DNA from: Pseudomonadota bacterium
Lineage (GTDB): Bacteria > Pseudomonadota > Alphaproteobacteria > Caulobacterales > Caulobacteraceae
Direction: 5' to 3'
Length of the DNA: 27,588 nt
NCBI GenBank assembly: GCA_023433585.1
Contig: JAEZCL010000260.1
Coordinates: 1-27,588, forward strand
Part shown: positions 1-6,516 of the stretch, in pieces
How positions within the stretch are numbered: position 1 is the stretch's first letter
Layout of the letters: each line of letters opens with the position of its first letter
Notes under the pieces: model-generated
The model's database searches: none
The model's input: the letters and a program-made list of their open reading frames with translations, nothing else
What the model was told of the DNA's origin: nothing
Position numbers and translations under genes: made by a program

Positions 1-71
1 ATCAGCACCACGAGGCGGATCACCTCGGGCGAAGAGTCAAACCAGCGGAACGGATTGGTCGATCTAGCCAT
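1..71 (-). CDS. IS6-family transposase, N-terminal fragment cut by window edge
   Basis: Reading the minus strand from the ATG at 71 gives MARSTNPFRWFDSSPEVIRL and then VVL, the highly conserved start of alphaproteobacterial IS6-family DDE transposases. Only 23 complete codons are present; the DDE catalytic core lies beyond the left edge. The ORF is open to the edge with no frameshift. In this family the enzyme moves by replicative transposition and forms cointegrates, which makes it a typical partner in pseudo-compound transposons. The orientation matches the copy at the right end of the window. Confidence 0.88.
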   Translation of the reverse strand, partial: MARSTNPFRWFDSSPEVIRLVVL

Positions 72-127
72 CCGGCGACGCTACGGCCGCCCCGCTCACC
101 CCGCAATCAGTTTGGGCTGACAGCACC
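1..127 (-). mobile_element. IS6-family insertion sequence, partial (transposase 5' end and terminal repeat)
   Basis: The element runs off the left edge. Its outer end, read on the minus strand from 127 inward, is GGTGCTGTCAGCCCAAAC. This fits the IS6/IS26 terminal pattern (a GGNNCTGT start), and the transposase start codon lies 56 bp inside the end, as is usual in this family. The terminal repeat at 27464-27480 (GGTGCTGTCAGTCCAAC) agrees over the first 16 bases except one. The external 8 bp that would be one target-duplication copy are 128-135 (gtttcgat); the partner is outside the window. The exact boundary is inferred from the two repeats. Confidence 0.85.
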
Positions 128-145
128 GTTTCGATGGATAAAGCG

Positions 146-171
146 AAGGCGGGTCGGAGACGGCCCGCCTT
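146..171 (+). terminator. Candidate intrinsic terminator
   Basis: AAGGCGGG at 146-153 pairs perfectly with CCCGCCTT at 164-171 around a 10-nt loop. The stem is preceded by A residues and followed by ttctgct, so it could act for plus-strand transcription and more weakly in reverse. No gene that it would terminate remains next to it, because the IS end lies 19 bp upstream. Confidence 0.5.
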
Positions 172-250
172 TCTGCTGTCCGCTCGCCTCCGAACGCAGG
201 CGTGACCTGAAGCCGCCGGGCGTCTGGATTTTTGGGGGGAGGGGTGCGTC

Positions 251-276
251 CTGGCGGCCGAAACGCCGGCCGCCAG
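251..276. repeat. Strong 10-bp hairpin
   Basis: CTGGCGGCCG at 251-260 pairs perfectly with CGGCCGCCAG at 267-276, with a 6-nt loop (aaacgc). No U-tract follows on the plus strand (ttcgccctt), so it is either a terminator of the U-poor type seen in GC-rich genomes or a structured RNA element. Confidence 0.5.
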
Positions 277-359
277 TTCGCCCTTCAGTCGGACCGGTCC
301 CGGTTCGCCGCCCTCGCAGCGGGCGATCGCGCGCGGGCGGGAAGGGGGCGGTCCGACCA

Positions 360-394
360 GAGTCCGTCTGCCACATCGGGACTCAGACGGACTC
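360..394. repeat. 11-bp perfect inverted repeat
   Basis: GAGTCCGTCTG at 360-370 pairs with CAGACGGACTC at 384-394 across a 13-nt loop. It sits about 125 bp upstream of the gene at 521 and only 3 bp from the palindrome at 398-411. It could be a leader hairpin or a regulator-binding dyad; the sequence alone does not decide. Confidence 0.45.
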
Positions 395-397
395 GGT

Positions 398-411
398 TGA
401 GCCATGGCTCA
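398..411. repeat. 14-bp perfect palindrome
   Basis: TGAGCCATGGCTCA is fully self-complementary with no spacer, a form more typical of a protein-binding dyad than of an RNA hairpin. It lies 110 bp upstream of the start codon at 521. No regulator is assigned. Confidence 0.35.
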
Positions 412-510
412 GCACCCCAGATGGTGACCGCAACGTCCGGTTTCAAGGGGCGGCTCTACAAATACAGGAACGAGTGGGCTTCCGGCACGCTCTCCATGGA
501 CCGCAAACAT

Positions 511-514
511 GGAG
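511..514 (+). promoter_or_regulatory. Ribosome binding site deciding the start at 521
   Basis: GGAG lies 6 nt before the ATG at 521. The other in-frame ATG, at 509, overlaps this motif and has no binding site of its own, so 521 is the better start. Confidence 0.6.
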
Positions 515-520
515 AGTCGA

Positions 521-994
521 ATGACTGAAGGGAAGAACCGCGTCCTCGACCGTAACGAAGCGGAGATGGTGGAGCAGAGCCAGGCTCTGGGCGATCGCTC
601 GTCGCCGGATCTTGTCGATCTGATCCGGCGACTGCGCGAGCGGCGCGATCGGGCGCAGCGGATGATCCGGACCCGCACCCGGAAAGCTCACGGCGAGGGG
701 CAGGCCAATCCCGACAACGGCGCCCGCGAAAAGAAAGCCCTGCTGACCGAGGCGATTCAACGGGTGTCCGCTGAAATGGCGCGCAGGAAAGGCGCAAACG
801 CGTCTCAGACGGCCACGAAAAACCTGCGCGAGGCGGTCGAACGCAAAGCCGAGACGCCCCGATGGACAGGTCCGGAGAACCGGACCGGAAACGTGGAAGC
901 GGCCGAGACGCCCAACAGCAAGATCGCGCCGTCGGGCGCCCTGCACGCAGAGGGCATGCGCGCCGCCATCGCCCGGTCGACCGGAGACCGATGA
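521..994 (+). CDS. Conserved hypothetical protein, 157 aa, charged and helical
   Basis: The product begins MTEGKNRVLDRNEAEMVEQS and is rich in Arg, Glu, Asp and Ala, with no signal peptide or membrane segment. Residues ~30-95 look like charged amphipathic helices (for example VDLIRRLRERRDRAQRMIRT), consistent with a cytoplasmic helical or coiled-coil protein; the last ~50 residues look disordered. From memory, proteins with this opening recur as uncharacterised genes in Caulobacterales and Rhizobiales; I do not know a function. It stands alone, convergent with the CoA-transferase gene that ends at 1011, and has no copy of the operator shared by the catabolic units. It therefore looks unrelated to the degradation genes. 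Confidence 0.75.
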   Translation: MTEGKNRVLDRNEAEMVEQSQALGDRSSPDLVDLIRRLRERRDRAQRMIRTRTRKAHGEGQANPDNGAREKKALLTEAIQRVSAEMARRKGANASQTATKNLREAVERKAETPRWTGPENRTGNVEAAETPNSKIAPSGALHAEGMRAAIARSTGDR

Positions 995-1008
995 GCCGAA
1001 TCGTCGGC
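995..1008. terminator. Small dyad between two convergent stops (weak terminator candidate)
   Basis: GCCGA at 995-999 and TCGGC at 1004-1008 form a 5-bp stem with a 4-nt loop, exactly filling the gap between the stop codons of the convergent genes at 994 and 1011. There is no T-tract, so this is weak support for a bidirectional terminator. Confidence 0.25.
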
Positions 1009-1010
1009 GC

Positions 1011-2237
1011 TCAGAAGGTGTCGCGGAAATCGGGATGGGCGATCGCCGCCAGGGCCTTTCGCCGGTCGGCGAACCCTATGCCGGAAAGGCGCGCGACGCC
1101 GTACTCGGTGACCACGATGTCCACGTCTGCGGCGCCGGTGGTGACCCGCTCGACGGGCGCTGAACGGATGCGGCTGACCTTGCCACCAGCGGCGGTGGAG
1201 GGCAGGGCGATGATGGCCGCGCCGTTCGGAGCGCGCGTTCCGGCCCGGCAGAACTGCGGCTGACCGCCGATGGCGCCGATATAGCGTCCCCCGACTGTCT
1301 CGGCGTTGATCTGGCCCCAGACATCGACCTCCAGCGCGCCGTTGATCGACACCATGCCGGGCTCGCGTCCGGCCAGTTGGTGGATCATCTCCACGCCTTC
1401 CAGCCGCACCTGCGGGTTCTGGTGGACGAAATCATAGGCGTCCTGAGACCCCAGCACGGCGCTGACCATGCTGACGCCCTGGAACTGGGCCTTGCGGCGG
1501 TTGGTGATGACGCCGCGCCGCATCAGATCGACCAGCCCGTCGTTGAGCATTCCGGAATGAACGCCCAGGTCCTTGTGGCCGCGAAGTTCGCGGCACACCG
1601 CGTCCGCCATGGCGCCGACGCCCAGTTGCAGGGTGGCGCCGTTCTCGATCACCCCGGCCACGTTCGCGGCGATGGCCCGGGTGACGGGGTCAGGCTCGCC
1701 TGCGGGTGTGATCAGAGGCGCGCGATCCGAATGAACCACAGCGGCCACGCGCGCCGCTTCGACTGAGACGCCCGGCGTCTGCGGCAGCCGGGCGTTCACC
1801 TCGACGATCACCGTGCGGGCGTGGCGCAGCGCCGCCGGCACATGCAGCGCCATGAGGCTCAGCGGATAGCCGCCGTCTCGGGCCGCCGCCGCCGAGGTCA
1901 GCACGACGTCGAACGTCAGGGCGCCTTTTTCCAGCAGCGCCGGGACGTCCCCCAGCGCGACGGGCGTGATGTCTAGCAGCCCCGCGTCCGCCAGTCGCCG
2001 GATTTGGCCCAGGGCGCCGTAGCTGCGCAGGGTCAGCCCATCCACGCGGTCGGGAGCGAAGGCCGTCCCGAGCGTCAGGCCCAGGAACACCTCGACGCCG
2101 CCTAGGGCCTGGCGCTGTTCGATCAGGGCTTCGGTCAGGGTCTGGGGCTCGCCCGCCCCCTCGGCGACGAGAACGCGGTCGCCGGGACGGATGAACCGGC
2201 GCAGATCAAGATCGCCCGGTTCCAGGACGACGGTCAT
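1011..2237 (-). CDS. Acetyl-CoA hydrolase/transferase-family CoA-transferase (itaconate CoA-transferase-like)
   Basis: This 408-aa protein belongs to the acetyl-CoA hydrolase/4-hydroxybutyrate CoA-transferase family, which moves CoA from a donor such as succinyl-CoA to a carboxylate. Family blocks are GVHSGMLNDGLVDLM (~225-239), SINGALEVDVWGQINAE (~297-313), GAIGGQPQF (~321-329) and DIVVTEYGVARLSG (~373-386). The length fits the family (400-440 aa). The ATG overlaps the stop of the CitE-like gene by 4 bp (ATGA), so translation is coupled. With the neighbouring CitE-like and MaoC genes it forms the same trio as the Ict/Ich/Ccl (RipABC) itaconate catabolic genes, so activation of itaconate or a related C5 dicarboxylate is the best guess. 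Oddity: the block where 4-hydroxybutyrate CoA-transferases carry the catalytic Glu (HSE or HTE) reads HSG here, with Gly229. The substrate is not proven. Confidence 0.85.
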   Translation of the reverse strand: MTVVLEPGDLDLRRFIRPGDRVLVAEGAGEPQTLTEALIEQRQALGGVEVFLGLTLGTAFAPDRVDGLTLRSYGALGQIRRLADAGLLDITPVALGDVPALLEKGALTFDVVLTSAAAARDGGYPLSLMALHVPAALRHARTVIVEVNARLPQTPGVSVEAARVAAVVHSDRAPLITPAGEPDPVTRAIAANVAGVIENGATLQLGVGAMADAVCRELRGHKDLGVHSGMLNDGLVDLMRRGVITNRRKAQFQGVSMVSAVLGSQDAYDFVHQNPQVRLEGVEMIHQLAGREPGMVSINGALEVDVWGQINAETVGGRYIGAIGGQPQFCRAGTRAPNGAAIIALPSTAAGGKVSRIRSAPVERVTTGAADVDIVVTEYGVARLSGIGFADRRKALAAIAHPDFRDTF

Positions 2238-3076
2238 TCGGAGGGCCGGCGGCCCGCGGCGATGACGGCCTGGGCCTGTTTCAGCAACGGCCCGTCGATC
2301 ATCCGGCCCTGGTGGGAGATGGTTCCCTGTCCGGCGGCGACGGCGGCCTCATAGGCGGCGACCAGGGCCTCGGCTTCGGCGATCTCCTGCTCGCCGGGAC
2401 GCCAGGCGGCGTTGGCCATGGCCACCTGAGCGGGCGTCAGGCACATCTTGCCCGTATAGCCCAGCGCCTTGCCGAAGGCGGTGTCGGCCGTGAAACGGGC
2501 CTCGTCCTTGAGGTCGACCGTGACCTGATCCAGCGCCTGAACGCCCGCCAGCTTCGCCGCCACGGCCACGCGCGAACGGGGATAAAGCACCTCCAGGCTG
2601 TCCGAGGTGCGGACCCCGCCCAGATCGGCGACATAGTCCTCGGCGCCGAAGAAGACGGCGAAGACGCCCGGCGCGGCGGCGATGGCCTCAGAGGCCGCCA
2701 CGCCCGCGACGGATTCGATGCCCGCCAGGACGCGCGCGCCGCTGGCCTCGGCGGCCTGTGCGACCTGATCGGCGCTCTCGGCCTTGGACAGCACCACCAG
2801 GCCGCATCCGGCCCGGCGCACCGACTCGCAGTCGGCGGCGAAGTCGTCGGTGTCGGCGGCGTTCACCCGCACCATGATCTCGGCGCGGTCGCCGAGGGCT
2901 TTGCCCGCATCGGCCAGAGCCTGCCCCAGGGTCTCGCGCGCGCTGGCCCGTTCGGCGGCGGGGGTGCCGTCCTCGAGGTCAAGCACGAAGGCGTCGGCCG
3001 GGATGCGCCCGAATTTGCCGATCAGGTCCAGCCGGTTGGCCGGGGCGAACAACAGGGAGCGGATGGTCCGGGTCAC
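2234..3076 (-). CDS. CitE/HpcH-family CoA-ester lyase (citramalyl-CoA lyase-like)
   Basis: The 280-aa product is a TIM-barrel lyase of the HpcH/HpaI-CitE family, which cleaves malyl-, methylmalyl- or citramalyl-CoA. Visible motifs are RSLLFAPANR near the start (~6-15), VLDLEDGTPAAER (~31-43), the arginine segment MVRVNAADTDD, AGIESVAGV and the metal-ligand segment FGAEDYVADLG. A GTG at 3076 overlaps the stop of the upstream MaoC gene (GTGA) and places the family N-terminus (MTRTIRSLLF) correctly; an ATG at 3118 would add 14 unlikely residues inside the MaoC gene. In the itaconate pathway the family member splits (S)-citramalyl-CoA into acetyl-CoA and pyruvate; the adjacent hydratase and CoA-transferase support that role, but beta-methylmalyl-CoA or malyl-CoA remain possible. 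Confidence 0.87.
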   Translation of the reverse strand: MTRTIRSLLFAPANRLDLIGKFGRIPADAFVLDLEDGTPAAERASARETLGQALADAGKALGDRAEIMVRVNAADTDDFAADCESVRRAGCGLVVLSKAESADQVAQAAEASGARVLAGIESVAGVAASEAIAAAPGVFAVFFGAEDYVADLGGVRTSDSLEVLYPRSRVAVAAKLAGVQALDQVTVDLKDEARFTADTAFGKALGYTGKMCLTPAQVAMANAAWRPGEQEIAEAEALVAAYEAAVAAGQGTISHQGRMIDGPLLKQAQAVIAAGRRPSE

Positions 3077-3531
3077 GACGCGGTCGGCTTGCGATGCATC
3101 AGGGCGCCCCGCTCGCACGTAGCCACCATCTCGTCATCCTGGTTGAAGGCCTCATGCACGAAGGTGATGATGCCCTGGGTGGGCCGCGAGGCGCTGTCGC
3201 GCCTGGCCTTCACCGTGGTGCGCACCCGGATGGTGTCGCCGTGGAACACCGGCTTGGGGAACCGCACGTCGGTCATGCCCAGATTGGCCACCGTGGTGCC
3301 CAGGGTCGTGTCGTTGACCGTCATGCCGATCATCAGGCCCAGGGTGAACAGCGAGTTGACCAGCGGCTTGCCGAACTCGGTCGTCTTGGCGAACTCGAAG
3401 TCGATGTGCAGGGGCTGCACATTCATGGTCAGGTTCGAGAACAGCATGTTGTCGTACTCGGTGACCGTGCGCCGCCAGGGGTGGTCGAACACCTGGCCGA
3501 CCTCGAATTCCTCAAACCACAATCCGCTCAT
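3073..3531 (-). CDS. MaoC-family hot-dog hydratase (itaconyl-/mesaconyl-CoA hydratase-like)
   Basis: The 152-aa single hot-dog protein carries the R-hydratase signature: the catalytic pair lies in PLHIDFEFA (H42, D44), followed by FGKPLVNSLFTLGL. Enzymes of this family add water to enoyl-CoA esters. Placed directly upstream of a CitE-like lyase, it would make the hydroxyacyl-CoA that the lyase cleaves, such as citramalyl-CoA from itaconyl- or mesaconyl-CoA. The start at 3531 is chosen because GAGG lies 5 nt before it; the in-frame GTG at 3537 sits within that motif. It begins 9 bp after the substrate-binding protein gene, in the same transcription unit. Confidence 0.87.
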   Translation of the reverse strand: MSGLWFEEFEVGQVFDHPWRRTVTEYDNMLFSNLTMNVQPLHIDFEFAKTTEFGKPLVNSLFTLGLMIGMTVNDTTLGTTVANLGMTDVRFPKPVFHGDTIRVRTTVKARRDSASRPTQGIITFVHEAFNQDDEMVATCERGALMHRKPTAS

Positions 3532-3536
3532 GGACA

Positions 3537-3540
3537 CCTC
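3537..3540 (-). promoter_or_regulatory. Ribosome binding site of the MaoC gene
   Basis: On the minus strand GAGG lies 5 nt before the ATG at 3531. This excludes the GTG at 3537, which overlaps the motif. Confidence 0.55.
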
Positions 3541-4818
3541 TTATATGGACTGGCCCGCCCGGTGAATTTCGCCGGTCAGGATGAAACTGGAGCCGCGCAG
3601 CTCGGCCATGGCGAACTGGCTGACCGGCATGTTGGTCTGCGGCGTATTGTGGACGCGGACGCCCGGCGTTAGGGCCGGCAGGGTCGTGTCCAGATGGCGC
3701 GCGGCCTCCATCACCGCCGCCCGCGTGGGCGCCTCGGCCGCCTTCAGGGTCTCGACCGTCGCCTGGATCAGGCTGGGCGCCCAGAAGGTCAGCATGGTGC
3801 GCGGCAGACGCGGCGCATAGCGGTCCAGAACCGCGTTCCACTGGACCACGTCGGGGTCCTCGGCCCACTGGGGATCGGTCGGGTCCTTCAGATAGACGAA
3901 GCAGCGCACGCCCTGCAGCAGCTCGGCTCCCGTCGGCGCGATGACCGCTTGGAAGTCCGCCGAGGCGTTGGTCAGGATGTTCAGCTTCGGCGACCAGCCT
4001 GAGCGCGCCAGCGCCTTGTATCCCAGGGCGGCGAACTGCGGCGTCGCGCCGTTGAAGAAGACGTCCGCGCCGGACGCGCGAAGGTTGGTCAGCTGCGACG
4101 TCAGGGTCGTGTCGATAGGCTGGTAGCCCTGCACCGCGACCAACTGGACGACCGGGCCCAGCCGGGCGATCTCCTCCAGCACGCCGCGCTCCAGGTCGTG
4201 GCCGAAGTCGGTGTTGTCGCGCAGCATGGCGATGCGCGACCCCGGCCGGTTCTCGGCCAGCCAGCGCACCCACATGCGGCCTTCAAGGGCGCCGGGCGGC
4301 TGCAACGCCACGGACCAGCGATGCCGCTCGGGGTCCGTCCAGTGTTCGGCGCCCGAGACCACATAGAGCAGGGGCACGCCCATACGCTCGGTATAGGTGG
4401 CGACCGCGCCCGAGTTGGCTGTTCCGGCGGGGCTGATGACCGCGAACACGCCGTCGCGCTCCACCAGTTGGCGGGCGTTCTGGACCGCCCGGCTGGGGTC
4501 CAGTCCGTCGTCCAGGGTGTGCAACTCGATACGGCGGGTGCGGCCGTCGCTCATGGGCACCCCGCCCAGGTCCTCGTTGATGTGACGGATCCACGCGCGC
4601 TCCGCGTCCAGCATCGGCCCATAGACGGCGGCGGCGGCGCCCGAGGTGGGCCAGGTCTGGCCCAGATGCACCACCGTGTCGGTGATGCCCACATTGGCCA
4701 GGGCGATGTCCCCGGCGGGCGAGCCGCATCCCGGCAGCAGGCCGACGCCGGCCAGCCCGACGCCTCCGGCGAGCAGGCGCCGGCGGCTGAGGGGCTGGTC
4801 TGTCGGTGTCGCGCTCAT
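3541..4818 (-). CDS. LivK-type ABC transporter substrate-binding lipoprotein with Tat-like signal
   Basis: The 425-aa protein is a branched-chain amino-acid-type (Peripla_BP_6) binding protein. The N-terminus has a twin-arginine-like motif (SRRRLLAGG, ~11-19), a short hydrophobic stretch and a lipobox-like LLPGC with Cys31, suggesting Tat export and lipid anchoring. The mature part has family features: TWPTSGAAAAVYGPML near the start, an ADVFFNGATPQFAALGYKAL segment and a two-lobe length. Its gene starts 5 bp after the acyl-CoA dehydrogenase stop with no clear ribosome site, implying coupling. The matching LivFGHM genes are ~9 kb away in another unit with the same operator. This family carries amino acids, but also aromatic and aliphatic carboxylates, which fits the context better. 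Confidence 0.88.
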   Translation of the reverse strand: MSATPTDQPLSRRRLLAGGVGLAGVGLLPGCGSPAGDIALANVGITDTVVHLGQTWPTSGAAAAVYGPMLDAERAWIRHINEDLGGVPMSDGRTRRIELHTLDDGLDPSRAVQNARQLVERDGVFAVISPAGTANSGAVATYTERMGVPLLYVVSGAEHWTDPERHRWSVALQPPGALEGRMWVRWLAENRPGSRIAMLRDNTDFGHDLERGVLEEIARLGPVVQLVAVQGYQPIDTTLTSQLTNLRASGADVFFNGATPQFAALGYKALARSGWSPKLNILTNASADFQAVIAPTGAELLQGVRCFVYLKDPTDPQWAEDPDVVQWNAVLDRYAPRLPRTMLTFWAPSLIQATVETLKAAEAPTRAAVMEAARHLDTTLPALTPGVRVHNTPQTNMPVSQFAMAELRGSSFILTGEIHRAGQSI

Positions 4819-4823
4819 GAGGA

Positions 4824-6341
4824 TCAGTTCAACAGGGTGGCCGCGATCTGCAAGGCCAGATCGTCTTCGGATGCGCCCAGGGCGCTCGCGGCGGCGGCGA
4901 GGGACGTGGTCTCGACCCGACCGCCCGTGCGGGCGATCTCGCCGGCCAGGGTGCGGGCGGCGGCCAGCGCCAGGAACTGACGCACCGCTTCCGGCGCAGA
5001 GGTGACGCATTCCGCCGCCTCGATGGCCATCAGGCTTTCGGCCAGCCGCACATGGAACGCCGGCGAATCCCACTGGCTTTCCGACGCCGCCAGCCAGGCC
5101 TCGTAGGTCGTGCGGACGCTCGCCGTCAGGGCACCCAGTTGGCCTTCGCCCGAAGTGGTCCCGCGCGAGGGTTCGCCCTTGCGCAGGCGGCGGACCTCAG
5201 CCTTGCCGATGATGGTGCGCTGAACTTCCGACGCGCCTTCATAGATGGTGGTCGGGCGCACGGCGCGCGACAGCATCTCGATCTCCTGGCCCACGATCAC
5301 GCCGCGGCCGCCGTGGATCTGCTGGCTCTCGTAGATCACCTCGATCGCCGCCTCGGTGGCGAACGCCTTGGCCAGGGCGCCCTCCACCAGGGTCGAAGCG
5401 CCGCTGTCGCGCAGCGTCGCCGCCCGTTCGACCAGGGCGCTTCCCCCGGCGATCAGCGCGGACATGCGCCCCAGCTTGAGCTGAAGCCCCGGCAGGTCGG
5501 ACAGCCGCCCGCCGAACGCCTCGCGGCTCTTCGAGAACTCGACCGCCAGGTCCAGGGCCTTGGCCGCCATGCCCAGGGTGGCCGCACCGACCGACGGGCG
5601 GAACACCTCCAGGGTGCCCAGGCTGGCGCGCAGACCCTCGCCGATCTCGCCCAGGCGCTGGGCGTCGCTGAGGCGGCAGTCCTCGAAATCCAGATAGCCG
5701 ATGGCGTGCGGCGCCTGCAGGTGGATGCCGCCGCGCGCCGTGAAGCCGGGCGTACCCTTTTCAATGAGGAAGGCGGTGACCGCGCGCCGATCGCTCTCTT
5801 CGCCGGTGCGAGCGAAGGTGATGTACACGTCGGCGTCCGGGGCGCCGGAAATGAACATCTTGGAGCCGTTCAGGATCCAGTCGTCGCCGTCGCGCCGCGC
5901 CCGGGTCCGCATCCCGAGCACGTCCGAGCCGCTGTGCGGCTCGGTCAGGGCGAAGGAGAATAGCGTCTTGCCCGACACCAGGCCCGGCAGATAGCGGCTG
6001 TGCTGGTCGTCGGTGCCCATGCGCAGGATGGCGTTGGTGCCCAGGCCCTGGATCGCGAACTGGGTGTCGATCAGCGGCTCGTGATAGCCGAACCGCTCGC
6101 GCAGGCGGCACAGGACGGTGGAATAGCGATCGCTGCCCCCGGCGCCGCCGTAGGCCCTTGAGATCGTCAGGCCGAACAGGCCCGCTTCGGCCAGGGCCTC
6201 GATCAGGGGGCGGCAGGTCTGCTCGTGATCGGTCCAGCCCTGGACGATCGGCACGAACACGTCCCGGCAAAGGGCGTCGACCCGCTGCAGCAGGGCGTCA
6301 TCGGTTTCGGGGGCGTTCGTGCGGTCGGTCTCGGTCGGCAT
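4824..6341 (-). CDS. Acyl-CoA dehydrogenase with ~110-residue C-terminal extension
   Basis: The 505-aa flavoprotein oxidises an acyl-CoA to the 2-enoyl-CoA and would pass electrons to ETF. It shows the FAD/substrate blocks FALTEPHSGSD (~130-140) and WILNGSKMFISG (~155-166), the C-terminal IHGGRGV (~342-348), and the catalytic base Glu368 in TIYEGASEVQ. Typical family members end soon after this point (~380 aa); here ~110 Ala/Glu-rich helical residues follow, as in some larger acyl-CoA dehydrogenase types. The frame is open to 6425, but the ATG at 6341 has GGAG 5 nt upstream and avoids coding through the operator at 6405-6422. It is the first gene of the minus unit that also encodes the binding protein and the lyase trio. 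Chain length and branching of the substrate cannot be read. Confidence 0.9.
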   Translation of the reverse strand: MPTETDRTNAPETDDALLQRVDALCRDVFVPIVQGWTDHEQTCRPLIEALAEAGLFGLTISRAYGGAGGSDRYSTVLCRLRERFGYHEPLIDTQFAIQGLGTNAILRMGTDDQHSRYLPGLVSGKTLFSFALTEPHSGSDVLGMRTRARRDGDDWILNGSKMFISGAPDADVYITFARTGEESDRRAVTAFLIEKGTPGFTARGGIHLQAPHAIGYLDFEDCRLSDAQRLGEIGEGLRASLGTLEVFRPSVGAATLGMAAKALDLAVEFSKSREAFGGRLSDLPGLQLKLGRMSALIAGGSALVERAATLRDSGASTLVEGALAKAFATEAAIEVIYESQQIHGGRGVIVGQEIEMLSRAVRPTTIYEGASEVQRTIIGKAEVRRLRKGEPSRGTTSGEGQLGALTASVRTTYEAWLAASESQWDSPAFHVRLAESLMAIEAAECVTSAPEAVRQFLALAAARTLAGEIARTGGRVETTSLAAAASALGASEDDLALQIAATLLN

Positions 6342-6346
6342 GGGGG

Positions 6347-6350
6347 CTCC
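6347..6350 (-). promoter_or_regulatory. Ribosome binding site fixing the acyl-CoA dehydrogenase start
   Basis: GGAG on the minus strand, 5 nt before the ATG at 6341. It argues against the longer frame that would start at 6425 inside the operator. Confidence 0.6.
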
Positions 6351-6386
6351 AAGGCAAGATCGTTCAGGGGCGCCCAGAGCGCCGTC

Positions 6387-6392
6387 TTGACA
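6387..6392 (+). promoter_or_regulatory. -35-like hexamer TTGACA of the divergent promoter region
   Basis: TTGACA ends 13 bp before the TACTACCC-containing operator half (CATACT at 6406). The same TTGAC-N13-CATACT arrangement recurs at 19655-19679, so the -10 region probably lies within the operator. A second hexamer, TTGACC, is on the minus strand at 6425-6420 and could serve the divergent acyl-CoA dehydrogenase gene. No convincing -10 is visible. Confidence 0.45.
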
Positions 6393-6404
6393 GTCATCGT
6401 GATC

Positions 6405-6422
6405 ACATACTACCCAGTAGGT
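6405..6422. promoter_or_regulatory. TetR-type operator 1 (shared by divergent units)
   Basis: ACATACTACCCAGTAGGT; its reverse complement ACCTACTGGGTAGTATGT matches the consensus ACCTACT-NNNN-AGTATGT exactly. It lies 64 bp upstream of the minus-strand acyl-CoA dehydrogenase start and 94 bp upstream of E1alpha, between outward-facing TTGAC-like hexamers, so one bound regulator could repress both units. Four further copies stand before the other units. Confidence 0.85.
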
Positions 6423-6516
6423 CAACCTTGTGGGGCGCGCTTTTTGGGCGGTCCCGACCTCGCCGCGAACGCGCTAGGATGCCGCCTATGATGTTCCCAA
6501 CCGTCGAGTTTTGCCC

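Larger units (their letters stand above)
128..520. other. 393-bp intergenic region rich in inverted repeats, no convincing gene
   Basis: Between the IS end and the first confident start codon I find no ORF with recognisable content on either strand. The open frames here have arginine- and proline-rich translations typical of shadow frames in GC-rich DNA. The stretch does hold several good hairpins or dyads: 146-171, 251-276, 360-394 and 398-411, plus GTCGGACCG at 288-296 answered by CGGTCCGAC at 349-357. It may be the terminator and leader region of a gene pushed aside by the IS, or a structured leader for the gene at 521. Confidence 0.5.

Noticed and set aside
421..528. 35-codon ORF beginning MVTATSGFKGRL just upstream of and overlapping the gene at 521
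   Set aside because: It has no ribosome binding site or known relative that I recognise. It could be a leader peptide, but the support is too weak to list.
6342..6425. N-terminal extension of the first acyl-CoA dehydrogenase to 6425
   Set aside because: It would be translated from within operator 1; ATG 6341 has a good ribosome site and fits the family.
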